A DNA stretch of 64,000 bases, taken from NCBI GenBank assembly GCA_023140195.1, contig JAGLME010000026.1, positions 1 to 64,000 on the forward strand, in the 5' to 3' direction. Position numbers and translations under genes: made by a program. This stretch comes from Thermoplasmata archaeon (lineage in GTDB: Archaea > Thermoplasmatota > Thermoplasmata > RBG-16-68-12 > SOIM01). Numbering within the stretch: position 1 is the stretch's first letter; each line of letters opens with the position of its first letter. Shown one piece after another: positions 51,284 to 60,333 of the stretch. The notes beneath the pieces were generated by a model. That model did not search any database and was not told the DNA's origin. It saw only the letters and a list, made by a program, of their open reading frames with translations.

Positions 51284-53851
51284 ATGAGAAGAGGGAGGAG
51301 AACCATAGTCGTGGTGTGCCTGCTCATTGCCGGTCTTGTCACTGGAATCGTGAACACAGTAAGTGAAGAGGCGTCAGCCTACACTCCGCATGCTCCAATT
51401 GATATAATGAGCGATGGAGAATTCACCGGTGCGAATGGTGTGACTGGTGGAAGTGGATCCTCCTCGGATCCTTACATCATCGAGGGATGGGAGATCACCG
51501 CAGACACTGCTAATGGCATCAGATTGTTCACTACGAGCGCTTGGGTCATCATCCGCAACATCTATGTGTACGGCGGGAACACCTCCTATGATGGAATTAG
51601 GCTTTGGGGATCCCTTAATGTCCGGATTGAGAACTGCACAATTTCGACCAGCCTCCACGGTATCCGCCTCGATTTCTCAACTGCCGAAATAGTCAACAAT
51701 ACCATCACATCGAACTACGAGGACGGCATCTGGTTCGATACCGGAGGAGGTTTGGTCGTCGGAAACAACATTTCCTCAAACACTGAACATGGCATCAATT
51801 TCCAGAATGGCGGTTCAGTGCGCGTCACTGGTAACAACATTTTCTCGAACGGCAAAGACGGTCTCCGCTTTTGGGAAGCTGTTGATTCCACAGCAAGTGA
51901 CAACAACATATTCCTGAATGGTATTATTGGCATCGGCGTGGGTAACTCGGAAAACATAACTGTTGTTGCCAACAATTTGTCCTCAAATCAGTACTGCATT
52001 TGGCCGACGACCTCCATGGATGTAAGGATCATTGGAAACAATTGCTCGAATCACTTCTCATCGATGCGCATCGACACGTCTTCTCACTTGACAGTGATGG
52101 GCAACAACTTCTCGAACAACTCGGGCGGCATCAATACCGGACAATCTGACAATGTGGTCATCGTTGGCAACAACTTCACAAACTCCAGCGGGGTAAGCCT
52201 TGATGACGATTCCAACAGATTCGTGGTCATGGACAATCTTTTCACAGGCAATGGTCGCATCGACTCCCACCGCAGCCGAGACACCATGATTATTGGCAAC
52301 ACTCTCTCGGACTTCCTCGGGGACATTTACATCTATGACTGTGACAACTTCACTATCAGTGGAAACACTCTATTGTATGAAGATGCAGGTATTCGACTTG
52401 AAAACTCACATAACATCACTGTCCAAAACAACACATTCGCAGGATACGGCATATCAATTCGCGGGGATTGGATTTGGCACTGGAATACTCATGTCATAGA
52501 CACGAGCAACACCGTAGATGGCGACCCCGTCGTCTACTGGAAGAACGTCACTGGAGGGGTAGTTCCCCTGGGTGCTGCTCAGGCCATACTTGCCAATTCC
52601 TCTGGAGCGGTTGTGGAGAACCTGGATATCACAGATGTCCACAGCGGAGTTCAAATCGGATTCTCATCAAACAACATTGTGGCAAACAACACGATTTCAA
52701 ACACTTATTTCGGAGCCTATGTTTATAAGTCAGATGACAACACCATCAACAACAATACCGTCCTTTCAGACACCTACGATGTTTACTTGGAAATCTCAGC
52801 CAACAATGCCATCTACCACAACAATTTCATTGACATGAGCCCCTATCCATATGACGACACAGATTTGAACCAATGGGACGACGACTATCCTTCTGGTGGG
52901 AATTACTGGTCCGATTATGCTGGAGTGGACGACTGTAGTGGTCCTAACCAGGATGTATGTCCAGATCCAGATGGGATCGGAGACACACCCTACCTCATCG
53001 ATTTCGACAGCCAGGACCGCTATCCGCTCATGTCTCCCCATGGGACTCTTCTTCTCAGTCCTCCTTCTCGTATCCAAGCTGTTCTTAGTGGGCGGAACCT
53101 TGAGAATGTCTCCCTGACCTGGACCCTGTCACTCGACGACGGCTCCGGTTTCAATACTGTTGTCGGTTACAGGATCTACAGAAACATGACGTTTGACCCA
53201 AATGGATTGGGCTATGGCTTGCATGCGTCTCTCTCCAATGGCGTCGGCCAGTTTGATGATTTCTCTGTTGGTGAAGGCGATTCGAACGACTACTTCTACC
53301 AAGTTTGCTCCTTTGACATTGGCAACAACGAGACATGCGCTCCGAGCCAAGCGGGGAAGTTCACCCGCCCGCTGACCAAGGGCTTGAATCTTGTGTCGAT
53401 TCCATTGGTCCAGGTGGACGAATCAACAGAAGAAGTTCTTCAGACGGTCAGTTTTGACAAGGCATGGACCTATGGTTCCTCCTCAAAGTTCTGGAAGTCC
53501 TATATGCCTTTCAAAACTTACAAAGGAGATCTGATGACTATTGATCGCAGACTTGGTGTCTGGGTAAGTGTTCTCGAAGACTCAAACCTGACAGTTGCTG
53601 GAACAGTACCCATGCTGACCGCAATACAGCTTCGCGCGGGCTGGAACCTTATTGGTTACCCATCATTCAACACAGCTCTTACTGTAGGGGAGTTGAGGAC
53701 GGCAACAGGAGCAACCAGCGTTGAAGGATTCGATCCAAACGCTAATCCTTACTTCCTGAGACCTTTTACTGACATGGAGATCTTGGTGACTGGGTTTAGC
53801 TACTGGCTCCTTCTGGATGCTGACATTCTATGGACAATCACAAATACATAG
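51284..53851 (+). CDS. Secreted right-handed beta-helix surface protein with shared C-terminal domain
   Basis: An 855-aa protein. The signal peptide (about 5-25, cleavage after ASA) is followed by YTPHAPI and a PYIIEGWEI motif. A long NosD-like parallel beta-helix (about 65-570) follows, made of 22-24-residue turns such as VRIIGNNCSNHFSSMRIDTS and YNNTIxxN types. It closes with the block GGNYWSDYAGVDD...GPNQD...GIGDTPYLI, usual at the end of NosD-type domains. A fibronectin-like unit and then the shared C-terminal domain (about 692-855, NLVSIPLVQ to AGWNLIGYPSFN) end the protein. It is a paralogue of the protein at 61031. ATG 51284 follows a GAGGG tract and is preferred to earlier in-frame starts. 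Confidence 0.85.
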   Translation: MRRGRRTIVVVCLLIAGLVTGIVNTVSEEASAYTPHAPIDIMSDGEFTGANGVTGGSGSSSDPYIIEGWEITADTANGIRLFTTSAWVIIRNIYVYGGNTSYDGIRLWGSLNVRIENCTISTSLHGIRLDFSTAEIVNNTITSNYEDGIWFDTGGGLVVGNNISSNTEHGINFQNGGSVRVTGNNIFSNGKDGLRFWEAVDSTASDNNIFLNGIIGIGVGNSENITVVANNLSSNQYCIWPTTSMDVRIIGNNCSNHFSSMRIDTSSHLTVMGNNFSNNSGGINTGQSDNVVIVGNNFTNSSGVSLDDDSNRFVVMDNLFTGNGRIDSHRSRDTMIIGNTLSDFLGDIYIYDCDNFTISGNTLLYEDAGIRLENSHNITVQNNTFAGYGISIRGDWIWHWNTHVIDTSNTVDGDPVVYWKNVTGGVVPLGAAQAILANSSGAVVENLDITDVHSGVQIGFSSNNIVANNTISNTYFGAYVYKSDDNTINNNTVLSDTYDVYLEISANNAIYHNNFIDMSPYPYDDTDLNQWDDDYPSGGNYWSDYAGVDDCSGPNQDVCPDPDGIGDTPYLIDFDSQDRYPLMSPHGTLLLSPPSRIQAVLSGRNLENVSLTWTLSLDDGSGFNTVVGYRIYRNMTFDPNGLGYGLHASLSNGVGQFDDFSVGEGDSNDYFYQVCSFDIGNNETCAPSQAGKFTRPLTKGLNLVSIPLVQVDESTEEVLQTVSFDKAWTYGSSSKFWKSYMPFKTYKGDLMTIDRRLGVWVSVLEDSNLTVAGTVPMLTAIQLRAGWNLIGYPSFNTALTVGELRTATGATSVEGFDPNANPYFLRPFTDMEILVTGFSYWLLLDADILWTITNT

Positions 53852-53942
53852 AATCGATGAACACATCCACCGCTCGATAATTCTCCGATCCTCGAGCCTA
53901 AATGGACAAACTTGAAATATCAAGGACGCAAAACAAGTTCCA

Positions 53943-54089
53943 ATGCCTGAATGTCCTTTCTGCCAAGAGGAACTGACCGAAAAGAAGGGGGATGACTGGA
54001 TCTGTGGAGGATGCGGCGAGGTCGTACCAGCTGAGCATGTCAAGAGGCACAACCCGCAATGTTTTGACACGTTCAACAAGGGTAGATGA
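53943..54089 (+). CDS. 48-aa zinc ribbon protein
   Basis: A short reading frame I translated by eye from ATG 53943 to TGA 54087. It begins MPECPFCQEELTEKKGDDWI and continues with a second CxxC (CGGCGEVV) and a short basic tail. The two CxxC pairs are 14 residues apart and a further HxxxH...C segment follows, so it can bind one or two zinc ions. An AT-rich element near 53909-53918 could be the promoter. It lies between a surface-protein gene and an MFS transporter gene, all on the same strand. Function unknown; similar mini-ribbons abound in archaea. Confidence 0.7.
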   Translation: MPECPFCQEELTEKKGDDWICGGCGEVVPAEHVKRHNPQCFDTFNKGR

Positions 54090-54244
54090 GCTCCAAGCTC
54101 ATTACAGCGATTCCTCACACGTTAGGTCCACCTCTGCGTCTGGAAGCCACCAACGCAATTGACCCTGCCATTGTCGAATCTCGATTGCTATCCTTATTTA
54201 TTCCTAAAGCACTTATGTAACGTACTCTTCACGGTGTCATAACA

Positions 54245-55414
54245 ATGAAGAAGAAGAGGTTCCAGTCAGCCAATCTGCTCGCTGCCACCTTCATGGGAAC
54301 GATGGACAGCAACGCCATGGTACCTGTGATCGCACTGTATGCGGTCTACTTGGGCGCCACCGATGAGCTGTTCATAGGAATCATAGTCGCCATGTACTCC
54401 ATCATCCACATTCCGGCCAACATAATCTTCGGACGCCTCGCAGACAAGATCGGGCTCAGGAATCCCTTCATTATCGGCCTCACCTGGGACGCTGTGAGTG
54501 TTTTCCTTTACTCAATGGCCGCAGATCCATTTCAACTACTTCTCGTCAGGATGTCCCACGGCCTTGGCGGAGGTTTCGTCGGCCCCTCTTCAATGGGCAT
54601 CGCTTCAAGAATGGCTCCCGAGGAGAGGAAAGGCAGGATGATGGCCAAGTACGGCATGGCTCTGGCTCTCTCGGTGATCGTGGGCTTCGCCATCGGTGGA
54701 ATGGTCATTGGAAGGTTCGGATACCAAGCCTTCTTCTACGTCCTGTCAGCCATGTTGTTCGTCGCCATTGTTTTCGCGGTTCGGGTGAAGGAACCCGAGG
54801 GCTTCCAGCGGGTGAAGTCGAGGTTCAGTGAGGATATGCGGGATTTCATTGCTCTGCTCAAGCGCAAAGCGGTCCTCCTGTCATATTCCTCCATATTCAG
54901 CCTCTATTTCGTCATGGGCGCCTTCACGGTACTGGTCCCCCTATATATGGGGAGCTTAGGGATGGGCACTACCGATGTTGTCATTGCCTTCTCTACCTTC
55001 GCCATCCTGTCTGTGGTGATCCACTATCCCAGCGGTATCCTGTGTGACAAGATTGGTGCGAAGGTCCCGGCACTGGCGGGGCTCATCGCCATCACCATCG
55101 CAATGCTCATGATCCCGTATTTCAACACCCTGCTCACGCTTCTTCCAGTGATGGCCATCTTCGGTCTCGGGCATGGACTGGTCTTTCCATCTTCCTCGAC
55201 CATGATCGTTCGCGGAACAAAGAAAGAGGTCCGCGGTATGGCATCCGGTGTCTTCTACGCTCTTCTGGTCGCCGGTGTTGCTGTCGGCGCACCCATCGCT
55301 GGCTTCATTTCCGGTGTATCATCTTATGGATTGGGTATGCAGTCAGCGGCGATTGTCTCAATCATGGGGGCGGTCCTACTGATCGCACTCAGGAAAACAG
55401 AAATGAGCTGTTAG
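54245..55414 (+). CDS. MFS transporter
   Basis: A 389-aa integral membrane protein with 12 predicted helices in two halves, of the major facilitator superfamily. The loop 2-3 signature reads GRLADKIGLRNPF (near residue 60). The matching loop in the second half is CDKIGAKVPALAG (near 265). An intermediate cytoplasmic loop lies around 185-210 (VRVKEPEGFQRVKSRFSEDM). Many bacterial and archaeal drug exporters look like this, but the substrate cannot be told. The ATG at 54245 follows an AT-rich TTATTTATTCC about 45 bases upstream. Its TAG shares bases with a short minus-strand frame that continues from the next gene. Confidence 0.88.
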   Translation: MKKKRFQSANLLAATFMGTMDSNAMVPVIALYAVYLGATDELFIGIIVAMYSIIHIPANIIFGRLADKIGLRNPFIIGLTWDAVSVFLYSMAADPFQLLLVRMSHGLGGGFVGPSSMGIASRMAPEERKGRMMAKYGMALALSVIVGFAIGGMVIGRFGYQAFFYVLSAMLFVAIVFAVRVKEPEGFQRVKSRFSEDMRDFIALLKRKAVLLSYSSIFSLYFVMGAFTVLVPLYMGSLGMGTTDVVIAFSTFAILSVVIHYPSGILCDKIGAKVPALAGLIAITIAMLMIPYFNTLLTLLPVMAIFGLGHGLVFPSSSTMIVRGTKKEVRGMASGVFYALLVAGVAVGAPIAGFISGVSSYGLGMQSAAIVSIMGAVLLIALRKTEMSC

Positions 55415-55500
55415 TCCACATCCACTCCATACTCACGCAAAGCGGTGAAGCAAGAGCTCTGGACGCTCTTGGGGACCTTTACGCGAGAGAGCATGCCTTT

Positions 55501-55962
55501 CTATGCATGTATTGGTGTCGTGTCCACAATATCGCCACTCAATTCAAAGATCAGGTAGAAAACATAGGTCGACTCAGACTCCAAACCGACTAGGTAGAAT
55601 TCATCCCCTGAGTCCAATCTCCCCTTTTTATTGTTGTCATCGAAGAAGATGGAGACATCACTCTGATGGGCCACAAATCCGTCTTGCAGGTCGGTAATCG
55701 GGATTTCCGTGATATTGTCCATTCGCAACATCACGCTGAAATGAACGACATCATCATACTTAGCATCACAAGTGTTGTCAAGATCATGTACTGCTATCTT
55801 CCAAGCACCCTCTTCAATCTCCACCGGGTCGGATAGACTCGCATAAACCTCCAGCCTGCACCCAGTTGTCATCCCTAGTGTCATTATGTAGATGAGATAT
55901 GCCATTACCAACACTATTATGGCAAGTGTCCCGACCACCAGCCCCCATTTCTTCTTCTCCAT
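55501..55962 (-). CDS. Single-helix membrane protein, unknown
   Basis: A 153-aa protein with an N-terminal basic start, one membrane helix or uncleaved signal (about 8-30) and a beta-rich domain outside the membrane (35-153). The domain has one Cys near the start (GCRLEVYASL), another in DNTCDAKYDDVV, an acidic calcium-like SIFFDDNNKKGRLDSGDEF and a final STYVFYLIFELSGD. No family is recognised. The stop is TAG; the same frame continues after it for 29 more codons to a TAA at 55411. It lies 42 bases downstream of the 7-helix membrane protein gene on the same strand, and both probably belong to one operon. Confidence 0.7.
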   Translation of the reverse strand: MEKKKWGLVVGTLAIIVLVMAYLIYIMTLGMTTGCRLEVYASLSDPVEIEEGAWKIAVHDLDNTCDAKYDDVVHFSVMLRMDNITEIPITDLQDGFVAHQSDVSIFFDDNNKKGRLDSGDEFYLVGLESESTYVFYLIFELSGDIVDTTPIHA

Positions 55963-56004
55963 TATGGATGCCTTCAGAATGATGAATACTTAATCCTTCC
56001 GTCC

Positions 56005-56751
56005 TCATGCAAACCAAATCAAAGTCGATGCCAAGTTTCTTCTCCCCTTTTCTGTTTCTTGTGGCTCGTCATCCGTTTTGGCCTCTGCCCTTTTCTTGAT
56101 GTATGTCATGCTCACGTAGAAACCCACTGACAGCAGTATGATCCCGATCGTGTCGAAGGCGTAGAAGAACCTGTTGTCCCCCGCTCTTGCCATGGCACCT
56201 CCTATCGTCGGAAGGAACGCACCCAATCCAATGAACAGATTATACCATCTCGACCTGTCCTTCCAGAAGCTGTAAAGGGCTATTCCGATCAAGAGGATCC
56301 CTCCGGGCACCGTCAATAACGGGGTCAAGTATCGGGTGGGGTGTGTCATGGCCCCGCCAGCTCCTCCTTCAATGTTCTCGTAGCCATCCGTTAGAAGGCT
56401 CTCGTCAATTGACGCAGTGAGCCCAAAACCAAGGAGGACGACGGAGATCACGATGACATAAGCAGTGAAGTATGTGGCCCAGGGTTTGCCAGCAAGCAAG
56501 CTGAGGGACCCTGCGCCCATGAAACCGACGGTGACCGCCGCCAGGGCGTAGAACAGCTTGTACATCCATACGTTTCCTCCCAGTAGCTCCTCCGCCGATA
56601 GGAACTCGAAGACCATCAAAATGAACCACAATGTTACTCCAACGGACCAAAGCAGTTGGTGAGTCTTCCTTCTTTCCAAGTACTGCTTAAGCAGGAGGAC
56701 CATGAAGATGCCTGACGCAATGGCCCCGATCAATGGGATGTAGTTTATCAT
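56005..56751 (-). CDS. Seven-helix membrane protein, unknown
   Basis: A 248-aa integral membrane protein with about seven hydrophobic helices (from YIPLIGAIASGIFMVLLL to FDTIGIILLSVGFYVSMTYI) and a charged cytoplasmic tail. I see no catalytic or transport motif; the layout recalls histidine-kinase sensor-type 7TM domains, but no kinase follows. The upstream-facing loop between helices five and six contains TDGYENIEGGAGGAMTHPTR, probably exposed. The ATG at 56751 follows GGGCGATGAC, weakly resembling a ribosome site. The single-helix protein gene follows on the same strand. Function cannot be assigned. Confidence 0.7.
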   Translation of the reverse strand: MINYIPLIGAIASGIFMVLLLKQYLERRKTHQLLWSVGVTLWFILMVFEFLSAEELLGGNVWMYKLFYALAAVTVGFMGAGSLSLLAGKPWATYFTAYVIVISVVLLGFGLTASIDESLLTDGYENIEGGAGGAMTHPTRYLTPLLTVPGGILLIGIALYSFWKDRSRWYNLFIGLGAFLPTIGGAMARAGDNRFFYAFDTIGIILLSVGFYVSMTYIKKRAEAKTDDEPQETEKGRRNLASTLIWFA

Positions 56752-56870
56752 GTCATCGCCCCTGATCCAGCTGTGGGGAAGAACAAGCCGAACTCGTCCC
56801 CTTCCTCGAACTACTGACCTGAGGCATTCAGTATTATGGTGTGATATAATACGTTTGCGTGTCGGACCGA

Positions 56871-57386
56871 TTACTTCACGTAATCCTCGTCCAAGTCATA
56901 CCAACCCTTCCAGTTTCCAATGACCTGATCGAAGTTGAGGCATCCTCTCCTGTACGACAACTCCTCCTTCTTGTACAGACCTCTGGCGCGCAGATCATCT
57001 AGGAACTTCTTCCTTCTCCTCTCCCTCTCCTCGATGCTCTGGGTGTAGATGAGGATGACCCCCTCCTCCTTGATGTCCTCGTCTGGGTGTCCCTCTTCCG
57101 GGATGCTGGTCATCAACTCTCTCGGCACTTCCATCTTGAAGTTCGACCATTTGCCGTGAAGCGTGTGGTCCTTCTTGCCCTCTTCCAGGAAATAATCCTT
57201 GACGGCATCTAGATCGGTGCAGTTGCTGTAGAAGATCTCCAGTTTCCAGCAATTGATGCAGTGCTTGTTGGGCTTCTGGTTCTTATCGAGCAGTTCATAG
57301 CACTCTTCACACTTTGCCGGAGGCCATCCATCTCCATATCCGAAGAACTGCCAGTATTCGTTCTTAAAAGTGTACGGTCTTCTCAT
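56871..57386 (-). CDS. Cysteine-containing soluble protein, unknown
   Basis: A 171-aa soluble protein. The N-terminal third has a likely zinc site of two CxxC pairs, KCEECYELL and KHCINCWKLEIF, 15 residues apart. A conserved-looking aromatic start (RRPYTFKNEYWQFFGYGDGW) is followed by a mixed domain and a strongly basic helix ERERRRKKFLDDLRARGLYK. The C-terminus is acidic and Trp-rich (GNWKGWYDLDEDYVK). No family is recognised; the zinc site and basic helix could suit nucleic-acid binding, which is only a guess. The ATG at 57386 is supported by a nearby AT-rich element (TATATAAAC-like at about 57420). Confidence 0.65.
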   Translation of the reverse strand: MRRPYTFKNEYWQFFGYGDGWPPAKCEECYELLDKNQKPNKHCINCWKLEIFYSNCTDLDAVKDYFLEEGKKDHTLHGKWSNFKMEVPRELMTSIPEEGHPDEDIKEEGVILIYTQSIEERERRRKKFLDDLRARGLYKKEELSYRRGCLNFDQVIGNWKGWYDLDEDYVK

Positions 57387-57453
57387 TCGGGTTCCTGCAG
57401 TGGTATTCTATTCAGGTTTTGTTTATATGGTTGATGGAAATCAGTTTGCCGAT

Positions 57454-58236
57454 CTATTGTTCCAGCTTCAGGTTTTTGAGGCTCTCATAGCTCTCAATCA
57501 CGACTTCTTCTGAACCAGCCAGGGCTTTGCATGTTGACCATAGACCCGTTGCTGTTGCTCGAATTTCATCGATGCCGCGTGCCAATGTCAACTTCTTCAA
57601 TAGTAAATGAAAATCGGATGGAAGCACTGAAAAGGACTTACTCTCCTCGCTCATTCGAGCGTCTGCCCGGTAGTAATAGCGCCCATTCACTAGAGCAACG
57701 AATTTGGCCGCCTCATCACACATTCCAGATGCAGACTGAACGGCGCGTATTTCATCCTCCTCATCGCAGGCGTTCAGGACCTTGTGAAAGCTCTCTCTAA
57801 TCCAAAGGAGAGAATGTCCTGCTGCCCTCTGAAATGTCGAATCCGGGAGATTGTCGACTCTCTTTCTGAATACGGACGCTAATGCCTGTGCGCTTTCCTT
57901 GTCACCGAGTATTATTCTTGGGTTTAGGAAGTAAGCAACCTCGATTGGCCAGTATGGCCCAACAGCCACCACCGCTTCCTCAGTTTCGTTCTTTGCACGG
58001 AACTCGATTTGGACTTGGAGGTCTTTGTACATGAACTCGCGATACCCATCTGAAGACATCCCGGGAATTCTTATCTTCTCCTTCGTGACGAAGACGACTT
58101 CGAGATCAGAAAGTTCTGTGTCCTCCCCACGCGCCACTGATCCCGACAAGAATCCGTAAAGAATGTCCTTTCCGAACTTCTCCCCGAGTATTCTTCCAAT
58201 CTCTTCAGCGACCTTCACTTTGGATTCATGGTCCAT
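57454..58236 (-). CDS. Nucleotidyltransferase-fold protein
   Basis: A 260-aa protein of the polymerase-beta-like nucleotidyltransferase superfamily. The signature is YGFLSGSVARGEDTELSDLE (GS...SDxE, residues 28-47), with a third acidic residue in VQIEFRAK (near 75). The C-terminal helical half (about 120-260) resembles the substrate-binding part of aminoglycoside or kanamycin nucleotidyltransferases and of MNT/HEPN-type pairs. It could modify a small molecule, a tRNA or a protein; no partner toxin gene is adjacent. The ATG at 58236 is the only good start. Gaps of about 70 and 210 bases separate it from its neighbours on the same strand. Confidence 0.8.
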   Translation of the reverse strand: MDHESKVKVAEEIGRILGEKFGKDILYGFLSGSVARGEDTELSDLEVVFVTKEKIRIPGMSSDGYREFMYKDLQVQIEFRAKNETEEAVVAVGPYWPIEVAYFLNPRIILGDKESAQALASVFRKRVDNLPDSTFQRAAGHSLLWIRESFHKVLNACDEEDEIRAVQSASGMCDEAAKFVALVNGRYYYRADARMSEESKSFSVLPSDFHLLLKKLTLARGIDEIRATATGLWSTCKALAGSEEVVIESYESLKNLKLEQ

Positions 58237-58445
58237 TGCTCAAGGAAGCGGGTCAGCAGTACAAAAGCATTCCGAGGTCAGCAACCAATGCAGTCAATAT
58301 GGCTTCCGCTCTCCTCATCGAATTTCACCAAATTCCTCTCGGACAAAAGAAGTTAAATGAAGGAATCCCAAAGGGTCCTAAATCCCTTCCCAGCCGTCAT
58401 TGGTCGAAGTTCTGTTATGATTCTTGTCTTTTCAGAGGTTCGCCA

Positions 58446-58727
58446 CTAGAAGCGACGTCCGCCGCCTCCGCCTCCACCTCTCTCGGTGCGAGGTCGAGCT
58501 TCGTTGACCTTGATGTTCCTTCCTTTCATCTCCTGGCCATCCATCTCTGTCATCGCTTTCTTGGCTTCCTCTTCTCCGGACATCTCGACGAATCCGAATC
58601 CTCTCGATGCTCCAGTGAATCTGTCCGTGATGATTTTGCACGACGAAACTTCGCCGAAGGCCTCAAAAGCCTCCTTCAGTTCGGTCTCGGTGACCTCACG
58701 GTCCAGATTTCCTACGTAGATGTTCAT
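58446..58727 (-). CDS. RRM RNA-binding protein with Gly-rich tail
   Basis: A 93-aa protein made of one RNA recognition motif. RNP2 is MNIYVGNL and RNP1 is SRGFGFVEM, with ITDRFTGASRG between them; the C-terminal tail is ERGGGGGGGRRF. This resembles small cyanobacterial and bacterial single-RRM proteins and plant glycine-rich RNA-binding proteins, some of which respond to cold. RRMs are sparse in archaea, so transfer from bacteria is possible. The ATG at 58727 follows a GGAG site; a TTG six bases earlier is not needed. It is flanked by the membrane-bound winged-helix regulator and the nucleotidyltransferase, all on the minus strand. Confidence 0.92.
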   Translation of the reverse strand: MNIYVGNLDREVTETELKEAFEAFGEVSSCKIITDRFTGASRGFGFVEMSGEEEAKKAMTEMDGQEMKGRNIKVNEARPRTERGGGGGGGRRF

Positions 58728-58797
58728 TAACAATCTCCTATGGTGTCTGGTTTAAAGCGTTTTTGTATAAGTATCTTCGCTTAGTGCCCCAAGAACC

Positions 58798-60258
58798 TCA
58801 ATTCTCCTCTGAGGAAGCCTTTTCTTTGGCAGAAGGCGACACGAACAGGCCATCCTCACCGCCCGCGATCGTCTCCTCCCCCTTGAAGGACAGTTTCTCC
58901 TTCTTGTCACCTGTTCGCTCAATGAGCTCCAGTGATCTGAGGACCTTGACGTTGTAATGCGCTCTCTGCCTGGACATCTCCAGCGATCTCGCGATACCTG
59001 ATTGACTGAGGGGACCTTCAGCTTCGAGCAGGTCGAGAATGGAATACTGGAGCCTGGTAAGAATGAGAGAACCTTTCGAGAGCGAGACCCCCTGGGGGTA
59101 GAACTGCTTTATCCGTCCCTTGCTGACGGACCTGATGAATCCCAACCTCTCCAGTACCCAGAGATGATAGGCGGCGGTACCGTTGGACAATCTCAGGGAT
59201 TCCCGTATCATGGTGTAATTGGCACCCGGATTTGCCTGTAAGTACCCGAAGATCCTGCCTCTGGTGAAGTGGTCCAGTGCTCTCTCCGAGTTGATGCGGT
59301 AGAACATGGCCAGTCCCACGACCAGAGAGGTCGTAATGATCGCTACCAGTGCCCAGAACCAAGTGCCGAACGGCAGACCCCTGTCCACTATGATTACCTG
59401 CGGGCCTTCTCTCCCCAGAACTTCACCGGTGTTGACGTCCACCCATTCATCAAGGTAATAGGACGATTCAGAGCCCACATTCCATTCGGTCCGGATCAGG
59501 TATGCGTAAGTGGTCCCGTTCCAGATGCCGACGAGGTATGAAGAGGTCGAGGCGTCCTTGGCATCAAAGTCCGTTATGACGTTGCCCTGGGAAAGGGTGA
59601 TCGCGTCCGAAGTGGCGAATGTAGTCGCTCCTGAGGGGGAGTACCACACAGTCGCGTAGACTGACACCACCCTCAGATCCGATGATCTGAACCCGACATG
59701 CAGGTTGTTGAAGATGTATGGGCTACCCAAGGCTGATTGTTCCTCCAATCTCACGATTATCAGTAACTCATCATGTGGCATGTCTGCGAACCATACCGCG
59801 ATCCCCTGAAAGAACTGTGCCTGGCTGTGATCCAGCTCCAGGTCGGTGGCAATCTGGTATGTGACTTCTCTCAGGTCGTTCTCATCTTGGGATTGTGCTG
59901 TGTACGGCGTCTCTCCTTCGAGGATGATGTCCTTCAGGATCCCGGATGCCAGATATCTAGCTTCCACGCTCCCATCCGTGAGGGGGAGGGTGTATGAATC
60001 CTGTGCCTGGAAACCAGGCGGAAGATGCGACTGATTAGGTGTGGACCATTGTCCCGAAACGTTCGCGTCGAAGTGGACGTTCAAACTTGTGGCGAACCAG
60101 GTGGTCAGGTTGTGGGACGCATCATGGCTCAACATGTCTGAGGAGGGCCAGACCGGTACAGGTGTGACATCCGCGACGGCGATTGGAATGAGGAGAATGG
60201 GGATGACCAGGACTAGAATGACTGCCTTTATGACTCGCATCCAAGTTTTCAATAGCAT
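58798..60258 (-). CDS. Membrane-anchored one-component regulator with two winged helices
   Basis: A 486-aa protein that looks like a transmembrane regulator. The signal segment (about 8-30) leads into a 270-residue beta-rich domain outside the membrane. A membrane helix (FWALVAIITTSLVVGLAMFY, near 310-330) follows, and then two winged-helix units inside. The first is GRIFGYLQANPGANYTMIRE, then LRLSNGTAAYHLWVLERLGF. The second is LTRLQYSILDLLEAEGPLSQ, then GIARSLEMSRQRAHYNVKVL. A Ser/Glu-rich tail ends it. An external signal could thus change transcription directly. ATG 60258 or 60240 may start it. The first of three direct repeats lies about 75 bases beyond its start. Confidence 0.85.
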   Translation of the reverse strand: MLLKTWMRVIKAVILVLVIPILLIPIAVADVTPVPVWPSSDMLSHDASHNLTTWFATSLNVHFDANVSGQWSTPNQSHLPPGFQAQDSYTLPLTDGSVEARYLASGILKDIILEGETPYTAQSQDENDLREVTYQIATDLELDHSQAQFFQGIAVWFADMPHDELLIIVRLEEQSALGSPYIFNNLHVGFRSSDLRVVSVYATVWYSPSGATTFATSDAITLSQGNVITDFDAKDASTSSYLVGIWNGTTYAYLIRTEWNVGSESSYYLDEWVDVNTGEVLGREGPQVIIVDRGLPFGTWFWALVAIITTSLVVGLAMFYRINSERALDHFTRGRIFGYLQANPGANYTMIRESLRLSNGTAAYHLWVLERLGFIRSVSKGRIKQFYPQGVSLSKGSLILTRLQYSILDLLEAEGPLSQSGIARSLEMSRQRAHYNVKVLRSLELIERTGDKKEKLSFKGEETIAGGEDGLFVSPSAKEKASSEEN

Positions 60259-60333
60259 TTGGAGGTCTTAAGAAATGTGGTACGGTTCTTTTACGCTCAG
60301 GCCTGTGAAAGATCAGAGATAGAACTGAAAAGA

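Noticed and set aside
57454-58236. Toxin-antitoxin pair of the MNT/HEPN kind
   Set aside because: The nucleotidyltransferase fold is clear, but the protein is larger than typical MNT antitoxins and no HEPN gene is adjacent.
58236-58445. Plus-strand frame starting MLKEAGQQYKSIPRSA
   Set aside because: It starts with TTG without a ribosome site, runs into the RRM gene antisense and has no recognisable motif.
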